Shown: positions 1-10,899 of the stretch, in pieces
How positions within the stretch are numbered: the first letter of the stretch is position 1
Layout: each line of letters begins with the position of its first letter
NCBI RefSeq assembly: GCF_034702125.1
Contig: NC_085861.1
Coordinates: 5,369,349 to 5,433,348 of the forward strand
Source: Engraulis encrasicolus
Lineage: Eukaryota > Chordata > Actinopteri > Clupeiformes > Engraulidae
Length of the DNA stretch: 64,000 bases
Direction of reading: 5' to 3'
Program-made: the position numbers and the translations under genes
Notes under the pieces: generated by a model
Seen by the model: the letters and a program-made list of their open reading frames with translations, nothing else
Told to the model about the DNA's origin: nothing
The model's database searches: none

Positions 1-99
1 TATACTTTAAGTTAAAATGTTCTTATTTCAAAACAGATTGCATTACACCGCTGCAGAAGGCCAGGATGCCACCACATTACACCATATACGTACAGCAAG

Positions 100-250
100 C
101 ATATGAGTTGTTGCCCTCAGGTAGGAGGTTTAGGATGCCTTCATTTAAGACAAACAGAGCCCGCCAATCATTTATACCTACTAGTATATCCATGTTAAAT
201 AAGACAACTGTAACTTAGACTGAATAGCACATTGCACTTTGGTACTGAAT
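100..250 (+). mobile_element. LINE 3'-end relic (L2/Rex1-like reverse-transcriptase C-terminus)
   Basis: From about 111 the + strand reads LLPSGRRFRMPSF, followed by KTNRARQSFIPTSISMLNK. This is the usual C-terminal block of fish L2/Rex1-type non-LTR reverse transcriptases, followed by a stop and a 'gcacattgcacttt' 3' UTR. Better copies of the same block lie near 22250 and 56750. It is 5'-truncated with no upstream reverse-transcriptase domains, so it is a dead fragment. The family assignment rests on recognising the motif only. Confidence 0.6.
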
Positions 251-432
251 ACTGCACTTTACTGTGTTTAAGTTGGGTTTTTTGTCAACCTGTCTTCTTG
301 TCCTATAGAGGGAGGGGAGGGGGGGGGTGTTTGTCTATTGTGTTCTTGTTTATTGTAATGTCTTTGTAATTGTATCAGATGCACTGAAAATGGCACAGAA
401 CAATTTTCCGAAAGGACAAATAAATAATCTAT
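245..432. other. No gene seen; short G-rich run
   Basis: Unique-looking sequence with a G tract near 309-327. No coding or mobile-element signature was recognised. Confidence 0.4.
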
Positions 433-459
433 CTATATACGTACATGGTGCCATATTAA

Positions 460-715
460 GGAGCTGTTTCTACGTAGCAGGATATTTTTATATTTTTTTC
501 TCCTGCTTACATTGCTTTTGGCCTTCCGTTTCCACGTAGCAGATATTTAAAATCCAGATATAAAAAAACAGGCTTTAAAAATATCCTATTTAGGGGGCTG
601 AAACGCATTTGTTTCAATGGATGATTTATTTTTATCCACATGTTGCGTTTACACCTTAACAGGAGAAAAAAAAATACCCTGCTAAAAAAATATCCTGCTA
701 CGTGGAAACAGCACC
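460..715. mobile_element. Short TIR MITE, copy A (PIF/Harbinger-like?)
   Basis: The termini are inverted repeats: GGAGCTGTTTCTACGTAGCA at the left, and the complement of TGCTACGTGGAAACAGCACC at the right. The 256-bp body has no coding capacity. The flanks are TAA on the left and TAG on the right; copy B has TAA on both sides, which fits the 3-bp TWA target preference of PIF/Harbinger. The superfamily call is inference. Confidence 0.55.
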
Positions 716-766
716 TAGTTCAGTATATTGCTACCACGTACAAAGTAAAAGTTGAAGTAAATTTAT

Positions 767-1074
767 GGAGTGCGTTACAATATGCGACCTTGCCTCCTCC
801 ACTTGTGCTTGTGGCCTCGCCCCGCCTCCTGGCCCCTCCTCCGTGGAGAAAACGATAAAGTTTCCCAGCTGTCAGCCTAGCCACAACAACTTTTGAGAGA
901 CTGTTTTTCATTCACCATCCCAATTGCAAATGAGAAAAAGACTCTACAATTGAGCTTTTGCAAGATATTGAAATATAATGCTGTTGTCAGTGATGTCATC
1001 ATGACGTATTACTTCCTGGTACGAGGAAACAAGCACAAGTGGAGGAGGCAAGGTCGCATATTGTAACGCACTCC
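767..1074. mobile_element. Palindromic MITE with ~44-bp TIRs, copy A
   Basis: The first ~44 bp (GGAGTGCGTTACAATATGCG onward) are repeated inverted at 1031-1074. The 308-bp element is non-coding and has the same length as copy B at 3211-3518. No clear target-site duplication could be read, so the superfamily is undetermined. Confidence 0.6.
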
Positions 1075-1180
1075 CAGTGTGAGTACATCAAATGATAGCT
1101 CATGATATTCACACAGCAGTTAGACAATGTATTCCATTGTCTAATGAGGTAGATAGTCGTTGTTGTTATCGGCGGATTAA

Positions 1181-1279
1181 NNNNNNNNNNNNNNNNNNNN
1201 NNNNNNNNNNNNNNNNNNNNNNNNNNNNNNNNNNNNNNNNNNNNNNNNNNNNNNNNNNNNNNNNNNNNNNNNNNNNNNN
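1181..1279. other. Assembly gap (run of N)
   Basis: 99 undetermined bases. The left flank is the end of the duplicated repeat block. The right flank is inside a LINE ORF1 on the - strand. The true gap size is unknown. Confidence 0.99.
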
Positions 1280-2082
1280 GCAACTGTGCTTTGTGCTGGC
1301 TCCGTCGGAGCACTGCCCTCCTCAACCAAACCCGCGGGTGAGCCTTGAGGAGGGGAGGCCTCCGGCGGTGGCACCGTACCTTCCCCATTTTCATGACCCC
1401 TCTCCGTGTTAGTATTAGCGGCAGTAGAAGCATTCGAGGCAGTAGGATTCCCCTCTGCCTCCTCAGAAGGGGCACCCTCCCTCCCCACACCTCCGGTAGT
1501 GGAATCATCTCTTCTTTCAGGACATAACCTCACTAAATGACCATTTTGACCGCATCCAAAACACTTCATCACGCTAGACGAGACATAAATAGGATAGACG
1601 AATCCATCCACAGTCACATTCAGCGTCAAGTCAAGATCCTCACGACTATTGTTTAACGTCATATAGACAAAACGTCTGAAGGACACGACATGTTTCAATT
1701 GTGCGGAGTTAGTGGAAATTGCGATCTTCCTAATGGGCGAAATTAACTTTCCGTAACGGGACAGAGTTTTTGTGAGAAACTCATCTTTGACAAAGGGGGG
1801 CACATTAGATATGATCACTTTTTTTGATGGTGTCGATAAGGGGAAAACAGAGGTGAATATGTCATTGATAACCACACCCTTCTCCACAATGGAGTTTGCG
1901 AGCTCCACAGTTTCCAGAAACAAAACTACCGCACTATTCATCCGAGCGGCAGAGAGTATTTTATCGTGACCAACCACCTCTCCCACTGCTAAACTGCAAT
2001 CATGAACACTTGCGCTGGAGTTAATCTTGACCCCATGGCGCCGAGTCAGAGATTCAAACACTTCTCTACCTGAGGCCGCCAT
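1280..2082 (-). CDS. Tx1-like LINE ORF1 protein fragment with CCHC zinc knuckle
   Basis: On the minus strand, reading begins MAASGREVFESLTRRHG and stays open for about 267 codons until the gap at 1279. A middle segment (NVPPFVKDEFLTKTLSRYGK) looks like the RRM-type region of these ORF1 proteins. It is followed by a CCHC knuckle, C-x2-C-x4-H-x4-C (CFGCGQNGHLVRLC), encoded near 1527-1568, then a low-complexity Ser/Thr/Pro/Glu tail. This layout is that of ORF1 (RNA-binding, gag-like) of Tx1-clade L1 retrotransposons in fish. The start at 2082 is preferred over an upstream in-frame ATG at 2163 because the family similarity begins there. No ORF2 (endonuclease/reverse transcriptase) is present: sequence beyond the gap is unrelated repeat. 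It is an open but isolated fragment and not a host gene as far as can be seen. Confidence 0.7.
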
Positions 2083-2261
2083 CCTGCCTGTACGGCAGGG
2101 CGCCCCGGTGCGAGAAATCACTCCACAAAACCGCGAAACCCACGAACCACTAAACAACACCACTCAACGCGTAAGTAAAGTAGTAAACATGGCAAAGAAA
2201 GAAAAATAGAAAAGATAGAAAAGGATCAGAGACCCTGGCACAGCGGCCGCTCTCAGCACTC

Positions 2262-2303
2262 GCTCTCACACACACACACAAGCTCCACCCACACCGCGCA
2301 GAC

Positions 2304-2393
<90 letters not shown>

Positions 2394-2438
2394 GGAGGAG
2401 AGAGGAGAGAGAGAGGAGAGGAGAGAGAGAGGAGAGAG

Positions 2439-2470
<32 letters not shown>

Positions 2471-2533
2471 CTGGAGAGAGAGAGAGGGGGGGAGGGGGGG
2501 GGAGAGAGAGAGAGAGAGAGAGAGAGGGAGCGA

Positions 2534-2570
<37 letters not shown>

Positions 2571-2580
2571 GGAGAGGGTG
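2262..2580. repeat. (GA)n simple repeat with short CA start
   Basis: More than 260 bp of nearly pure GA/GGA purine repeat, interrupted by GGGGG and GGAGG variants. Long serine/leucine 'ORFs' on the minus strand here are repeat artefacts. Confidence 0.95.
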
Positions 2581-2669
2581 GAAGAGAAGAAGTAACAGCC
2601 ATGGCTTCTCCGAAATGGTATTGGGCTGCAAGAAGTACCATCTTTACATAAACAACACGCGCCGGCTGG

Positions 2670-2867
2670 CAGTGTTGCCAGATTGGGCTGTTTCCCGCCC
2701 AATTGGGCTGCTTAGGATTGCAGTGTGCGGGTAAAAACGGCATTTAGCAGAAAAACCCGCCTAATTTTTGCCATAGAAATCAATAGAATTGGGCGGGATT
2801 TTGTGCTTCTAGGCGGGATTTGAGCCTTTTTTGGGCTGGAAATCATCAGCCTCATCTGGCAACCCTG
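2670..2867. mobile_element. hAT MITE with perfect 8-bp target duplication
   Basis: The termini are CAGTGTTGCCAGATTGGGC and the complement of CATCTGGCAACCCTG. They are flanked by an exact 8-bp duplication, CCGGCTGG at 2662-2669 and 2868-2875, the hallmark of hAT insertion. The 198-bp body is non-coding. A diverged copy in opposite orientation lies at 8990-9181. Confidence 0.85.
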
Positions 2868-2928
2868 CCGGCTGGCTGGCTTCAACTCCGTTCACATTAC
2901 ACCATATACGTACGTAGTGCCATATTAA

Positions 2929-3187
2929 GGAGCTGTTTCCACGTAGCAGGATATTTTTATATGTGGATATTTTTTTCTCCTAGTTACATTGGTTTTGGCC
3001 TCTCGTTTCCACATAGCAGATATTTAAAATCCAGATATAAACAAGCAGGCTTTAAAAATATCCTATTTGGGGGGCTGAAATGCGTTTCAATGGAGGATTT
3101 GTTTTTATCCACATGTTGCGATTACACCTAAACAGTAGAAAAAAAATAACCTGCTAAAAAAATATCCTGCTACGTGGAAACAGCACC
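2929..3187. mobile_element. Short TIR MITE, copy B
   Basis: Counterpart of 460-715. It begins GGAGCTGTTTCCACGTAGCA, has complementary right terminal sequence, and carries flanking TAA on both sides. Confidence 0.55.
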
Positions 3188-3210
3188 TAATTCAGTATAA
3201 GTAAATTTAT

Positions 3211-3518
3211 GGTGTGCGTTACAATATGCGACCTTGCCTCCTCCACTTGTGCTTGTGGCCTCGCCCCGCCCCCTGGCCCCTCCTCCGTGGAGAAAACGAT
3301 AAAGTTTCCCAGCTGTCAGCCTAGCCACAACAACTTTTGAGAGACTGTTTTTCATTCACCATCCCAATTGCAAATGAGAAAAAGACTTTACAATTGAGCT
3401 TTTGCAAGATATTGAAATATAATACTGTTGTCAGTGATGTCATCATGACATATTACTTTCTGGTACGAGGAAACAAGCACAAGTAGAGGAGGCAAGGTCG
3501 CATATTGGAACGCACTCC
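3211..3518. mobile_element. Palindromic MITE, copy B
   Basis: Counterpart of 767-1074, also 308 bp, with inverted ends built on GCGTTACAATATGCGACC. Confidence 0.6.
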
Positions 3519-3623
3519 CAGTGTGAGTACACCACATGATAGCACATGATATTCCACAGCAATTACACCAGTTAGGCTATTCCATTGTACCTACCTAATG
3601 AGGTAGATAGACGCTGTTGTTAT

Positions 3624-3889
3624 CAGGCCTGTATTAAGATGGTCTGGGGCCCCTAGGCTACAGGTTGTTGAGGGCCCCCCTAAAATGCATTTTTTTCTAA
3701 CAATTTACATAGACAGTGCCATAAATATGAATTAGGAATTCAGGATAACTGTACTCAACATAATAGATGAGTTTTTCAACATTGCATCTTGTCACAATTC
3801 TGCAATTTTTAACTTTTGGCCAATCAGGGGGCCCCATGGCAGGTGGGGGCACACAGGCTGCATGTAGCCTGTGCGTTAGTCCGGCCCTG
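3624..3889. mobile_element. hAT MITE (CAGGSCYGNATTAA ends)
   Basis: It opens with CAGGCCTGTATTAAGATGG and closes with TTAGTCCGGCCCTG. The flanks GTTGTTAT and GTTGTTGA match at 6 of 8 positions, consistent with an aged 8-bp duplication. It belongs to the same family as 35493-35885, sharing 'ggcccctaggctacagg' and 'catagacagtg'. Confidence 0.7.
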
Positions 3890-4038
3890 GTTGTTGATAC
3901 TGAAAAAAACATGAAAAACCCAAAAAGAAAACTCACAGATTTGATCGAAGCGCAGGATCAGGTACATCTCTCTATATAGTAGCTGTAGACCGGCTACTCA
4001 GGGAAGTTACATGTTGGAGGGAAACTATAGCAGGTTTT

Positions 4039-4393
4039 AGAGCTGGGCAATATGACGATATATATCGTTATCGTGATATAAAAGTGTATATCGTGCCCTT
4101 TCTACTCTATCGTTTATATCGTGATAAACTAATTTTTATCAATTTTATACAATTTAATATCATTTCATTACATTTCATCAAGTTCATGTTCGCTTTAAGT
4201 TCATGTAACTATAAAAATAAGATTAAAAAGATTCATTTTAAAGAAATGTGGTTTTGTGACACCACAAAATAAAGACAAAATAAAGCGGATAACTGAAAAC
4301 ATATGTAATTGTGGTATATCGTGATATATATCGTTATCGTGATCTACAGTAATCCATATCGTGATATATATTTTTTTCCATATCGCCTAGCTG
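4039..4393. mobile_element. MITE rich in ATATCGTGATA motifs
   Basis: The termini AGCTGGGCAATATG and CATATCGCCTAGCT are imperfect inverted repeats. An identical 11-bp sequence, TAGCAGGTTTT, flanks both sides (4028-4038 and 4394-4404) and contains the target duplication. The body is AT-rich with repeated 'atatcgtgata' palindromes. The superfamily is not certain. Confidence 0.7.
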
Positions 4394-4689
4394 TAGCAGG
4401 TTTTGTTTTTTACTTCTACATTTACTTTGGCCACCTCTGCCACAGTAGAGTGTCATGTACTATAGCCATGGCCGTAACTACCATTGAGGTCACAGAGGTC
4501 ATGTCCTCTGTATTTTTTTTTCCAGTAATGTAAAATGTATTGATGAAAAGCGATATATGATCAACAATGATAAATTCAGTCTATACGCCACCCCTGTTCA
4601 CCCTCAAGGCAGTGATTAATAAAAACAAACTTAAGAGCTTGACTGAAGTGTTTGAAGCATTCTAAATGTACAGTATGCAGTACAGCACG

Positions 4690-4790
4690 CAGTATTTGAC
4701 CCCAGTATTTGACCTCAGTATTTGACCTCAGTATTTGACCTCAGTATTTGACCTCAGTATTTGACCTCAGTATTTGACCTCAGTATTTGA
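4690..4790. repeat. 13-bp tandem repeat (CAGTATTTGACCT)n
   Basis: About nine almost perfect copies of CAGTATTTGACCT in direct tandem. Confidence 0.95.
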
Positions 4791-4827
4791 AAATGTCTGG
4801 TTACAGTCCTGACTATACAGGTAGCGT

Positions 4828-5202
4828 TAGGGCTGCACAATTAATCGAAAAATAATCAAAATCGTGATAACATAGTGAAATCGAACTCATGATTTTAATC
4901 GTGATTTAATCGTGGCAATAGTGACCTACTTTTGAGAGCGTCCTTGAACCCAGAACATACTGACAGACTGGTGTTTCTGGCCTGAAATCTGTCCACTTGA
5001 GTTTCATGCTATTGCCTTTACATAATTATTACAGTTCATTTTATTTTGCTCATCCCGTATGTAATTCATTCTTGGTTATATTTCATCTTGTTATAATTTT
5101 CAAAAACATCTGCAAAAATCAATAATCGTGATTTATAATCGTGATTATGATTTTGACCAAAATAATCGTGATTATGATTTTTTCCATAATCGTGCAGCCC
5201 TA
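4828..5202. mobile_element. hAT MITE (TAGGGCTGCAC ends), perfect TSD
   Basis: TAGGGCTGCAC and its complement GTGCAGCCCTA terminate a 375-bp body containing subterminal 'aatcgtgatta' palindromes. The exact 8-bp duplication GGTAGCGT lies at 4820-4827 and 5203-5210. Confidence 0.88.
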
Positions 5203-5429
5203 GGTAGCGTATTGGTATACTCTTCCCTCTTTCACTTTCATAATCACTGAGTTAGGAGAGCATGGGGTCATTCATTATTATTTCAACAAGTCATCTTTAT
5301 GCTTTTTTGAGGAAGTGCGCTCAACTCCAGGTTGCGCTCAACTCAAGGTCTTTGGGACCAGGCAGGTGTGCGCTAGTGCATTTGTTTGAAGAATAGCCAA
5401 ACTCTCAACTGCAATTCTTATGTGTATGT

Positions 5430-5625
5430 ATCAGAAGAACATGGTTTTGATTCCCACCTTCTCCTCGCCCTACACTATCCATGGCTGGAGTGCCCTTGAG
5501 CAAGGCACCTAACCCCACACAGCTCCAGGGACTGTAACCAACACCCGGTATCTAAATAACTGTAAGTCCCTTTGGATAAAAGCATCAGCTATGTGTAATG
5601 CAATGTAATGTAATGTAATGTGATT
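5430..5625 (+). mobile_element. 5'-truncated tRNA-derived SINE
   Basis: It contains the common fish SINE body 'gagcaaggcacctaacccc', the tail 'ctttggataaaagc' and a terminal (TGTAA)n run. Only a remnant of the B box (GGTTTTGATTCCC) survives at the left. A fuller copy is at 48045-48267 on the minus strand. Confidence 0.75.
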
Positions 5626-5669
5626 TGATGTTTTGGCCTAAAGCCATCATCCATTATCATTTCATTAGC

Positions 5670-5953
5670 CTTCCATGTTCCAGCCTTCCATGTTGCTGCT
5701 CCTATTCTTTGGAACAATCTGCCCGACCACATCCAGAATGCCCCTTCAGTGGCCATGTTTAAGCAACACCTTAAGACACATCTCTTCTTGGAGGCTTATG
5801 GCTGCTTCCACAAGTTCCACAAGCAGTTTCACTTACATGCATTCACACACACGCTCACACACTGACGCGCACACACACTCACACTTTCCTACACACCACT
5901 CTGTGAAGCGACCTTGGGTGTTTTGAAAGGCGCTATATAAAACGAAAGTATTA

Positions 5954-5995
<42 letters not shown>
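5670..5995 (+). mobile_element. LINE 3' end with (TTA)n tail
   Basis: The + strand encodes a degenerate block resembling the end of fish LINE reverse transcriptase: 'ILWNNLPDHIQNAPSVAMFK' and onward to 'THLFLEAYG', with frame interruptions. It is followed by a 3' UTR ending 'ggcgctatataaaacgaaag' and (TTA)n. It is a 5'-truncated relic. Confidence 0.65.
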
Positions 5996-6164
5996 TCAAG
6001 TCATTTTTCTGTCACATACTGTGTGTTCATGACACAGACTGCCTGTAGTGAAAAGTGGTATCACTGGTAAATGGTGCCCTTCGATTCACACCAATCCAAT
6101 GCTGTGTAATCTGCCAGTCACGTCTGGATCTCAGGCTCTATAGTTAGCCTGGGTGCGAATTAGA

Positions 6165-6376
6165 GAGTGAGGAGGAGGGGAGAGGAGAGGAGAGGAGAGG
6201 AGAGGAGGGGAGAGGAGAGGAGAGGAGAGGAGAGGAGAGGAGAGCAGAGGAGAGGAGAGGAGAGGAGAGGAGAGGGGGAGGGGAGAGGAGAGGAGAGGAG
6301 AGGAGAGGAGAGGAGAGGAGAGGAGAGGAGAGGAGAGCAGAGGAGAGCAGAGGAGAGGAGAGAGGAGAGAGGAGCC
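6165..6376. repeat. (GGAGA)n minisatellite
   Basis: Over 200 bp of GGAGA/GGAGG pentamer repeat. Reading frames through it are artefacts. Confidence 0.95.
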
Positions 6377-6864
6377 AGTTCTGTGCCACTATTTATGAGG
6401 GGGGGCCCTTTGAGCCAAAAGTGCCCGGGCCCTATTTCACCCCCAGTCCAGCCCTGTGCCTGACCGTAATCCTTTCCCTTCCTTCTGTCTTCGCTAGAAG
6501 AAGCCACTTCACACAGAGACACTCTAGAACACACAACTGATATGCAGAGATGACAAAAGTAAAAGTAAAAGTTCCTTCCAGAACAGTAACTTATCTGAGT
6601 AACCTTTAGACCAGTGTACTTGTCTCACGATCAGCTGACTAGGAGCCGGTTGGATCAAAGTTTGTTGTAGGTTCTTGTCAGGTTTTTAGTATTTCCCAGT
6701 AACAACATGCTGATGATATCTTATCTCATTAGGTACAATGGGATAACTGGTGTAACAGCTATTTACCATGTGCTATTGTTGTACTTTCACCATGAATTTA
6801 CTTTTACTTTGACTACTCTGATGATACAAGGCCATGGTAAGATGTATTACAACTCCTAGTCTAG

Positions 6865-6945
6865 AGACTACCTCTCTAGCTCTCTCTCTCTCTACCTCTC
6901 TCTCTCTACCGCTCTCTCTCTCCTCTCTCTCTCCTCTCTCTCAGC
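6865..6945. repeat. (CT)n-rich tract
   Basis: Interrupted CT repeat. A purer CT tract follows at 7057-7117, and the two share the flank 'cagcatgattygcactc', so this area is a local duplication. Confidence 0.8.
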
Positions 6946-7053
6946 ATGACTTGCACTCGCAGAACAACCGAAACAGCCCAATAAATCCAAGAATTTACTT
7001 TTGACTCCTCTGATGATACGAGACCATATATCTTACAACTCCAAGTCCACTTC

Positions 7054-7056
<3 letters not shown>

Positions 7057-7117
<61 letters not shown>
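7057..7117. repeat. (CT)n microsatellite
   Basis: About 30 CT units, followed by the repeated flank 'cagcatgatttgcactcaca'. Confidence 0.95.
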
Positions 7118-7124
<7 letters not shown>

Positions 7125-7309
7125 TTTGCACTCACAGAACAACACTACCAGGCCCCGTCCTCCCGCGGTGGTGTGTCATTGGCTCTCAGATAAGTGTAAG
7201 AAAAAAAACACCCCTCCCTCCCCCCTCCCCTCCCCCTCCCTCTCCCTCTGTGCTTACTCACCCTTTAACCGTCACCTGCTACTTGAGCCTTTCCGGGTAG
7301 CCAGCTCTA

Positions 7310-7385
7310 CACAACACAACACAACACAACACAACACAACACAACACAACACAACACAACACAACACAACACAACACAACACACA
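7310..7385. repeat. (ACAAC)n pentanucleotide repeat
   Basis: About 15 near-perfect ACAAC units. Confidence 0.95.
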
Positions 7386-7496
7386 ACTACTCAGCTGCCT
7401 CTCTCATCCAATGTTTACCAGCCCTTTGCCTTGCATTACTGATTACTCAGAGCAGAGGAGGAAAACATTGTCTGGGGAAAGTCATCAAGTGTGTGC

Positions 7497-7572
<76 letters not shown>

Positions 7573-7602
7573 CCTTTCCTCCAACCACTACACACACATA
7601 AA

Positions 7603-7660
<58 letters not shown>
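7497..7660. repeat. (GT)n then (CA)n microsatellites
   Basis: GT repeat at 7497-7571 and CA repeat at 7614-7658, separated by ~40 bp. Together they form a potential inverted repeat. Confidence 0.95.
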
Positions 7661-7699
7661 CCATTTACTACAAGTATAAGCAGCTGGGTGCCATCGGTT

Positions 7700-8330
7700 T
7701 CTCTACCGCTACCGACTCGTTCACATCACATTCTGTTCATGTGGTTTAGCCGCAGCGGTGCTGGACAGTGACGTCATGCCCATCCAATGGTGAGATTACA
7801 GGCCACAAACATGTACGTAACACTTAAACTAGTATCAACACATGAAGTAATGACTTCATATATCAGCAAATGTCTGTTTGCAGACCACATTCCACAGGCC
7901 ACTACTGATATTTATTTATGATGTAGGCCTATAATGTGGAGGTGTAGGCAGAGCTAAAGGGGAGATTCGAACTCGAAACCACCTCCCTAATCATTACATT
8001 ACAATAACAACAGTGGCATTAGCTGTGGTTGCACTACTCTGATGTGTGCTACAACAACTAGTGAGGGCCACTGACTGCTTAGGCCAGGCCCAGGACAAAG
8101 TAATCTGAAAGTGCCCCCCCATTCAATACAATATAATGGGGTGTCCAATTCTGGGACGGACAACTGCCCTCTCAATCCCCCACCATGTTGCGAGTGGAGT
8201 GGTCACTCATTCAGACTATACAAAGAAACATACCTCATGCAGTTATAACCATACACATAGCCAATCAGAGAGCAGGGAGGGTTGGAAATTGTCTATGTAT
8301 ACACCAAAGAAGACATTCGAAACGGTCAAT
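7700..8330. other. Intergenic, no gene seen
   Basis: Contains a fragment 'aggcccaggacaaagtaatctgaaag' near 8083, a dispersed motif also seen near 9415, 24010, 46190 and 55040. No credible open frame. Confidence 0.4.
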
Positions 8331-8436
8331 GAGCGGCTGTTGGCGATCGTAAACCACACCTCACCTACGAGAAATTCAGTGGGAATTCTCCAGACCATAT
8401 CTCACTAGTGACGTGGTCCGGTGTGAACCAGGCAAA
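8331..8436. repeat. Dispersed repeat shared with 54185-54292
   Basis: 'ggcgatcgtaaaccacacct' through 'gtggtccggtgtgaaccagg' matches 54185-54292 with substitutions. The family is unknown; it is non-coding. Confidence 0.6.
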
Positions 8437-8989
8437 CGTTACACCCCATGAGGGGCAGAAAGCATTTTTCAAGTGTACCTTTCAACTTATTTCAAGTGAA
8501 TAAATCAAGAAAACGATTATTCCATTATTGATCACTTCTGGTCGACAAAGCGACTTAGTAGCCTGTGCTCTGGTTTGTCCATAATCTCTCTTTAAAAAGA
8601 GATGAATGGGAGGAGCTACTTTAAATTTCCTTAATGTAAAATAGATCTGTGTGCATAAGGGACCTTAAAATAATCACTATTGAAGGACACACAACTTACG
8701 AACGCTAACCAAATACAGCTCAGTGAAGTAAATATAGCCCTTTCCACCAAACCATTGATGACGTTGGTCCAAACAAACCGCGATCTTTTTCAGGCCATGG
8801 CTTAAACGTCACCACAGTTTGACCTGAAACGTATGGATGGAATAAGCACAGCTCTGTGTTTGTTTGTCTAGTGTTGTTTGTTGTGAGCTGATCCAATGTA
8901 TAGTTCACTAGACAGTTGTTGCCAGAGACAGTGAATGGATCCATTAATCTCTCTGGGCTGCTTTTAAAAGGACAGGACAGGGGCGGGCC

Positions 8990-9181
8990 CAGGGTTGCCA
9001 GATAACGAGACTGATGATTTCCTGCTAAAAAAAAAAGCTCAAAACCTGTCTGGAAGCACTAAATTCCGCCCAATTTGAACTTAATTCTATTGATTTCTAC
9101 GGCCATAATTCGTCAGAGAGACCCGCCCAAAGGCCCACTTTTACCCACAGACGACCAAATCCGCCCAATCTGGCAACACTG
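8990..9181. mobile_element. hAT MITE, inverted relative of 2670-2867
   Basis: The ends are CAGGGTTGCCAGATAACGAG and CAATCTGGCAACACTG. The body shares 'ccgccca' and 'aattctattgattt' motifs with the reverse of 2670-2867. The flanking 8-mers do not match, so the target duplication is eroded. Confidence 0.7.
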
Positions 9182-9397
9182 TCAGGGTCAGGCCACACAA
9201 ATCTGCATGCAGGAAAAGTGTTCTCTTCCCACCCACCCGCCCAGCAGCCCCCTTGTCCTGTGTTTACCCATTTCACTTGCATATAGATTATCTCCTAGGT
9301 TACGGCTATGCCATGGCCTTTCTGTTTTGGCTGCATGGCGGGGGACGGACCGTACACTCTCTTGGCAACACAAGGAGGGAGAGCAGGATCTCAGGGC

Positions 9398-9605
9398 CTC
9401 TAACAGCTTTAGCCGGGGCCCAGGACAAAGCCATCTGAAAGGACCCCACCCCTGGGGAAGCCGACAAGGGGAGGCAAGGGGGTCAGTTACCCCGGGCCCA
9501 GGGAGAGAGGGGCACAGAATTGGGGCACTGTATCATTACATTGTTGGCAGGGGGGCCTTTTAGATGACTTTATCCTGGGCTTGGCCAAAGCTGTCAGTGT
9601 CCCGT
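9398..9605. repeat. Inverted pair of a dispersed 'cccaggacaaag' repeat
   Basis: 'aacagctttagccggggccc aggacaaagccatctgaaag' on the left recurs in inverted orientation at about 9552-9600 ('ttttagatgactttatcctg'). Related fragments occur near 8083, 24010, 46190 and 55030. Confidence 0.6.
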
Positions 9606-9767
9606 TCGGCCCCCCACCCAAAACAACAATTCTGTGTCCCCCCCTCTCCCCGGGCCAGGGACAAATGACCCCTTTGACCACACCCAACCCTCGCCCGTTG
9701 GCTTCCCTGCAAGCTAAGGCTCCAGTCTGCATATGAATGTTGAAACTCCCTACCCCTGCTCGGATGC

Positions 9768-10351
9768 TGCACTGTGTAGGATGGTGGCCAGAGTAGGTAT
9801 TGCAACTATGCTGCCCATTGAAACTGTGCTGCCTATTGTCAAATGTGATCTTTTCATGTATGTTTATTATATAATTAACTAATATTTACTATGACCAAAG
9901 TACAGTGGGTTTTGCAGCTAAAAACGTCTATTCAATGACAGACAATGAAGAAGATCCCCCCTTTCATGTATGAAAAGTGCAATTTTCCCAGTCATAATGA
10001 ATACTTGGACTTTAACCCATTTCGTCCTAAGCCCTTTTTGGGAAAGAGTGCCCTCTGTCTATTAAATCCTAAATATCTCAGTCTCCGAAGCACATCCAAA
10101 CATGACATGAGTTGCATTTAAAAGCTAGGACCCTCATTTTGCATTAGAACGTGTTCATTCAGCTCTAACTTACCCACATCTTTAAAAAAACAGCTCAAAA
10201 TCTCAAGAATCTGAATGCAGCGTATATGTCGCTCCAGGACACAATGGGTTAATGGTGGTAGTAAGTATTTATGAAAAAGTTAGCATTTGTGAAAGGGCAG
10301 CATGAATTACTTTAGATATAAACAACTAAAAATATTGCAATGCACCTTTAA
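9768..10351. mobile_element. TTAA-type MITE interrupted by a second TTAA element
   Basis: It starts TGCACTGTGTAGG, contains the family marker 'gcaactatgctgc..attgaaa', and ends GCAATGCACCTTTAA. Other copies lie at 41211-41566, 42235-42590, 60130-60500 and, inverted, at 38423-44655. TTAA ends suggest a piggyBac- or Kolobok-like mover; this is inference. Split by the nested element 10012-10252. Confidence 0.65.
10012..10252. mobile_element. Nested MITE, TTAACCCATT ends, TTAA target
   Basis: TTAACCCATTTCGTCCT at the left, and GGACACAATGGGTTAA at the right as its inverted partner. Removing one TTAA and the body rejoins the host MITE sequence 'atacttggact|ttaatggtgg', so the insertion site is readable. 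241 bp, non-coding. Confidence 0.75.
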
Positions 10352-10683
10352 GACATGCTTATTGTATCTTATTACAGGCTTCTGATATAGCTACATACAC
10401 GCCCACTTCGTTTCTTCAAGTGCCCTTGTACACATATCAACCATGCTTGCCAATAGGTCATAACTCAAGCGTATCGTAGACTACTCCTCAAGCGTGCTCT
10501 GTCACTGTCATTGGCCACCACATCCTTGTTCTCTAGAAACTGATAGTGTATCTTGCGATTCTCGTGATCAGAGATAGCAACTCATTCAGAAAGCAACAGG
10601 GAAGTGAAGTGGAGGTTGCCATGGAGATCCTCAATTACACGCCAATAAAACTATTAACAGCTTGACAACAACAGGGGAAAGGG

Positions 10684-10856
<173 letters not shown>

Positions 10857-10899
10857 TTACTTCACTGTGGCAAGAGTCGATTACTGCACGGGGCTTCGC

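Larger units (their letters stand above)
433..1180. repeat. Composite repeat block, copy A (two nested palindromic MITEs)
   Basis: This ~750-bp block is a direct repeat of 2903-3623. Both copies have the same order: a short TIR element, a second 308-bp palindromic element, then a tail ending in 'gttgttat'. Copy A runs into the assembly gap straight after 'cggcggattaa', which looks like the start of the hAT element that follows copy B at 3624. Both copies therefore probably share that insertion, and the gap hides the rest. Confidence 0.75.
2903..3623. repeat. Composite repeat block, copy B
   Basis: Second copy of the 433-1180 block, in the same orientation and with the same internal MITE pair. 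It differs from copy A by point changes and small indels, for example a shorter spacer between the two MITEs. Confidence 0.75.

Noticed and set aside
2150..2743. Long minus-strand open frames rich in Ser/Leu
   Set aside because: They are translations of the (GA)n repeat with no start context or conserved domain.
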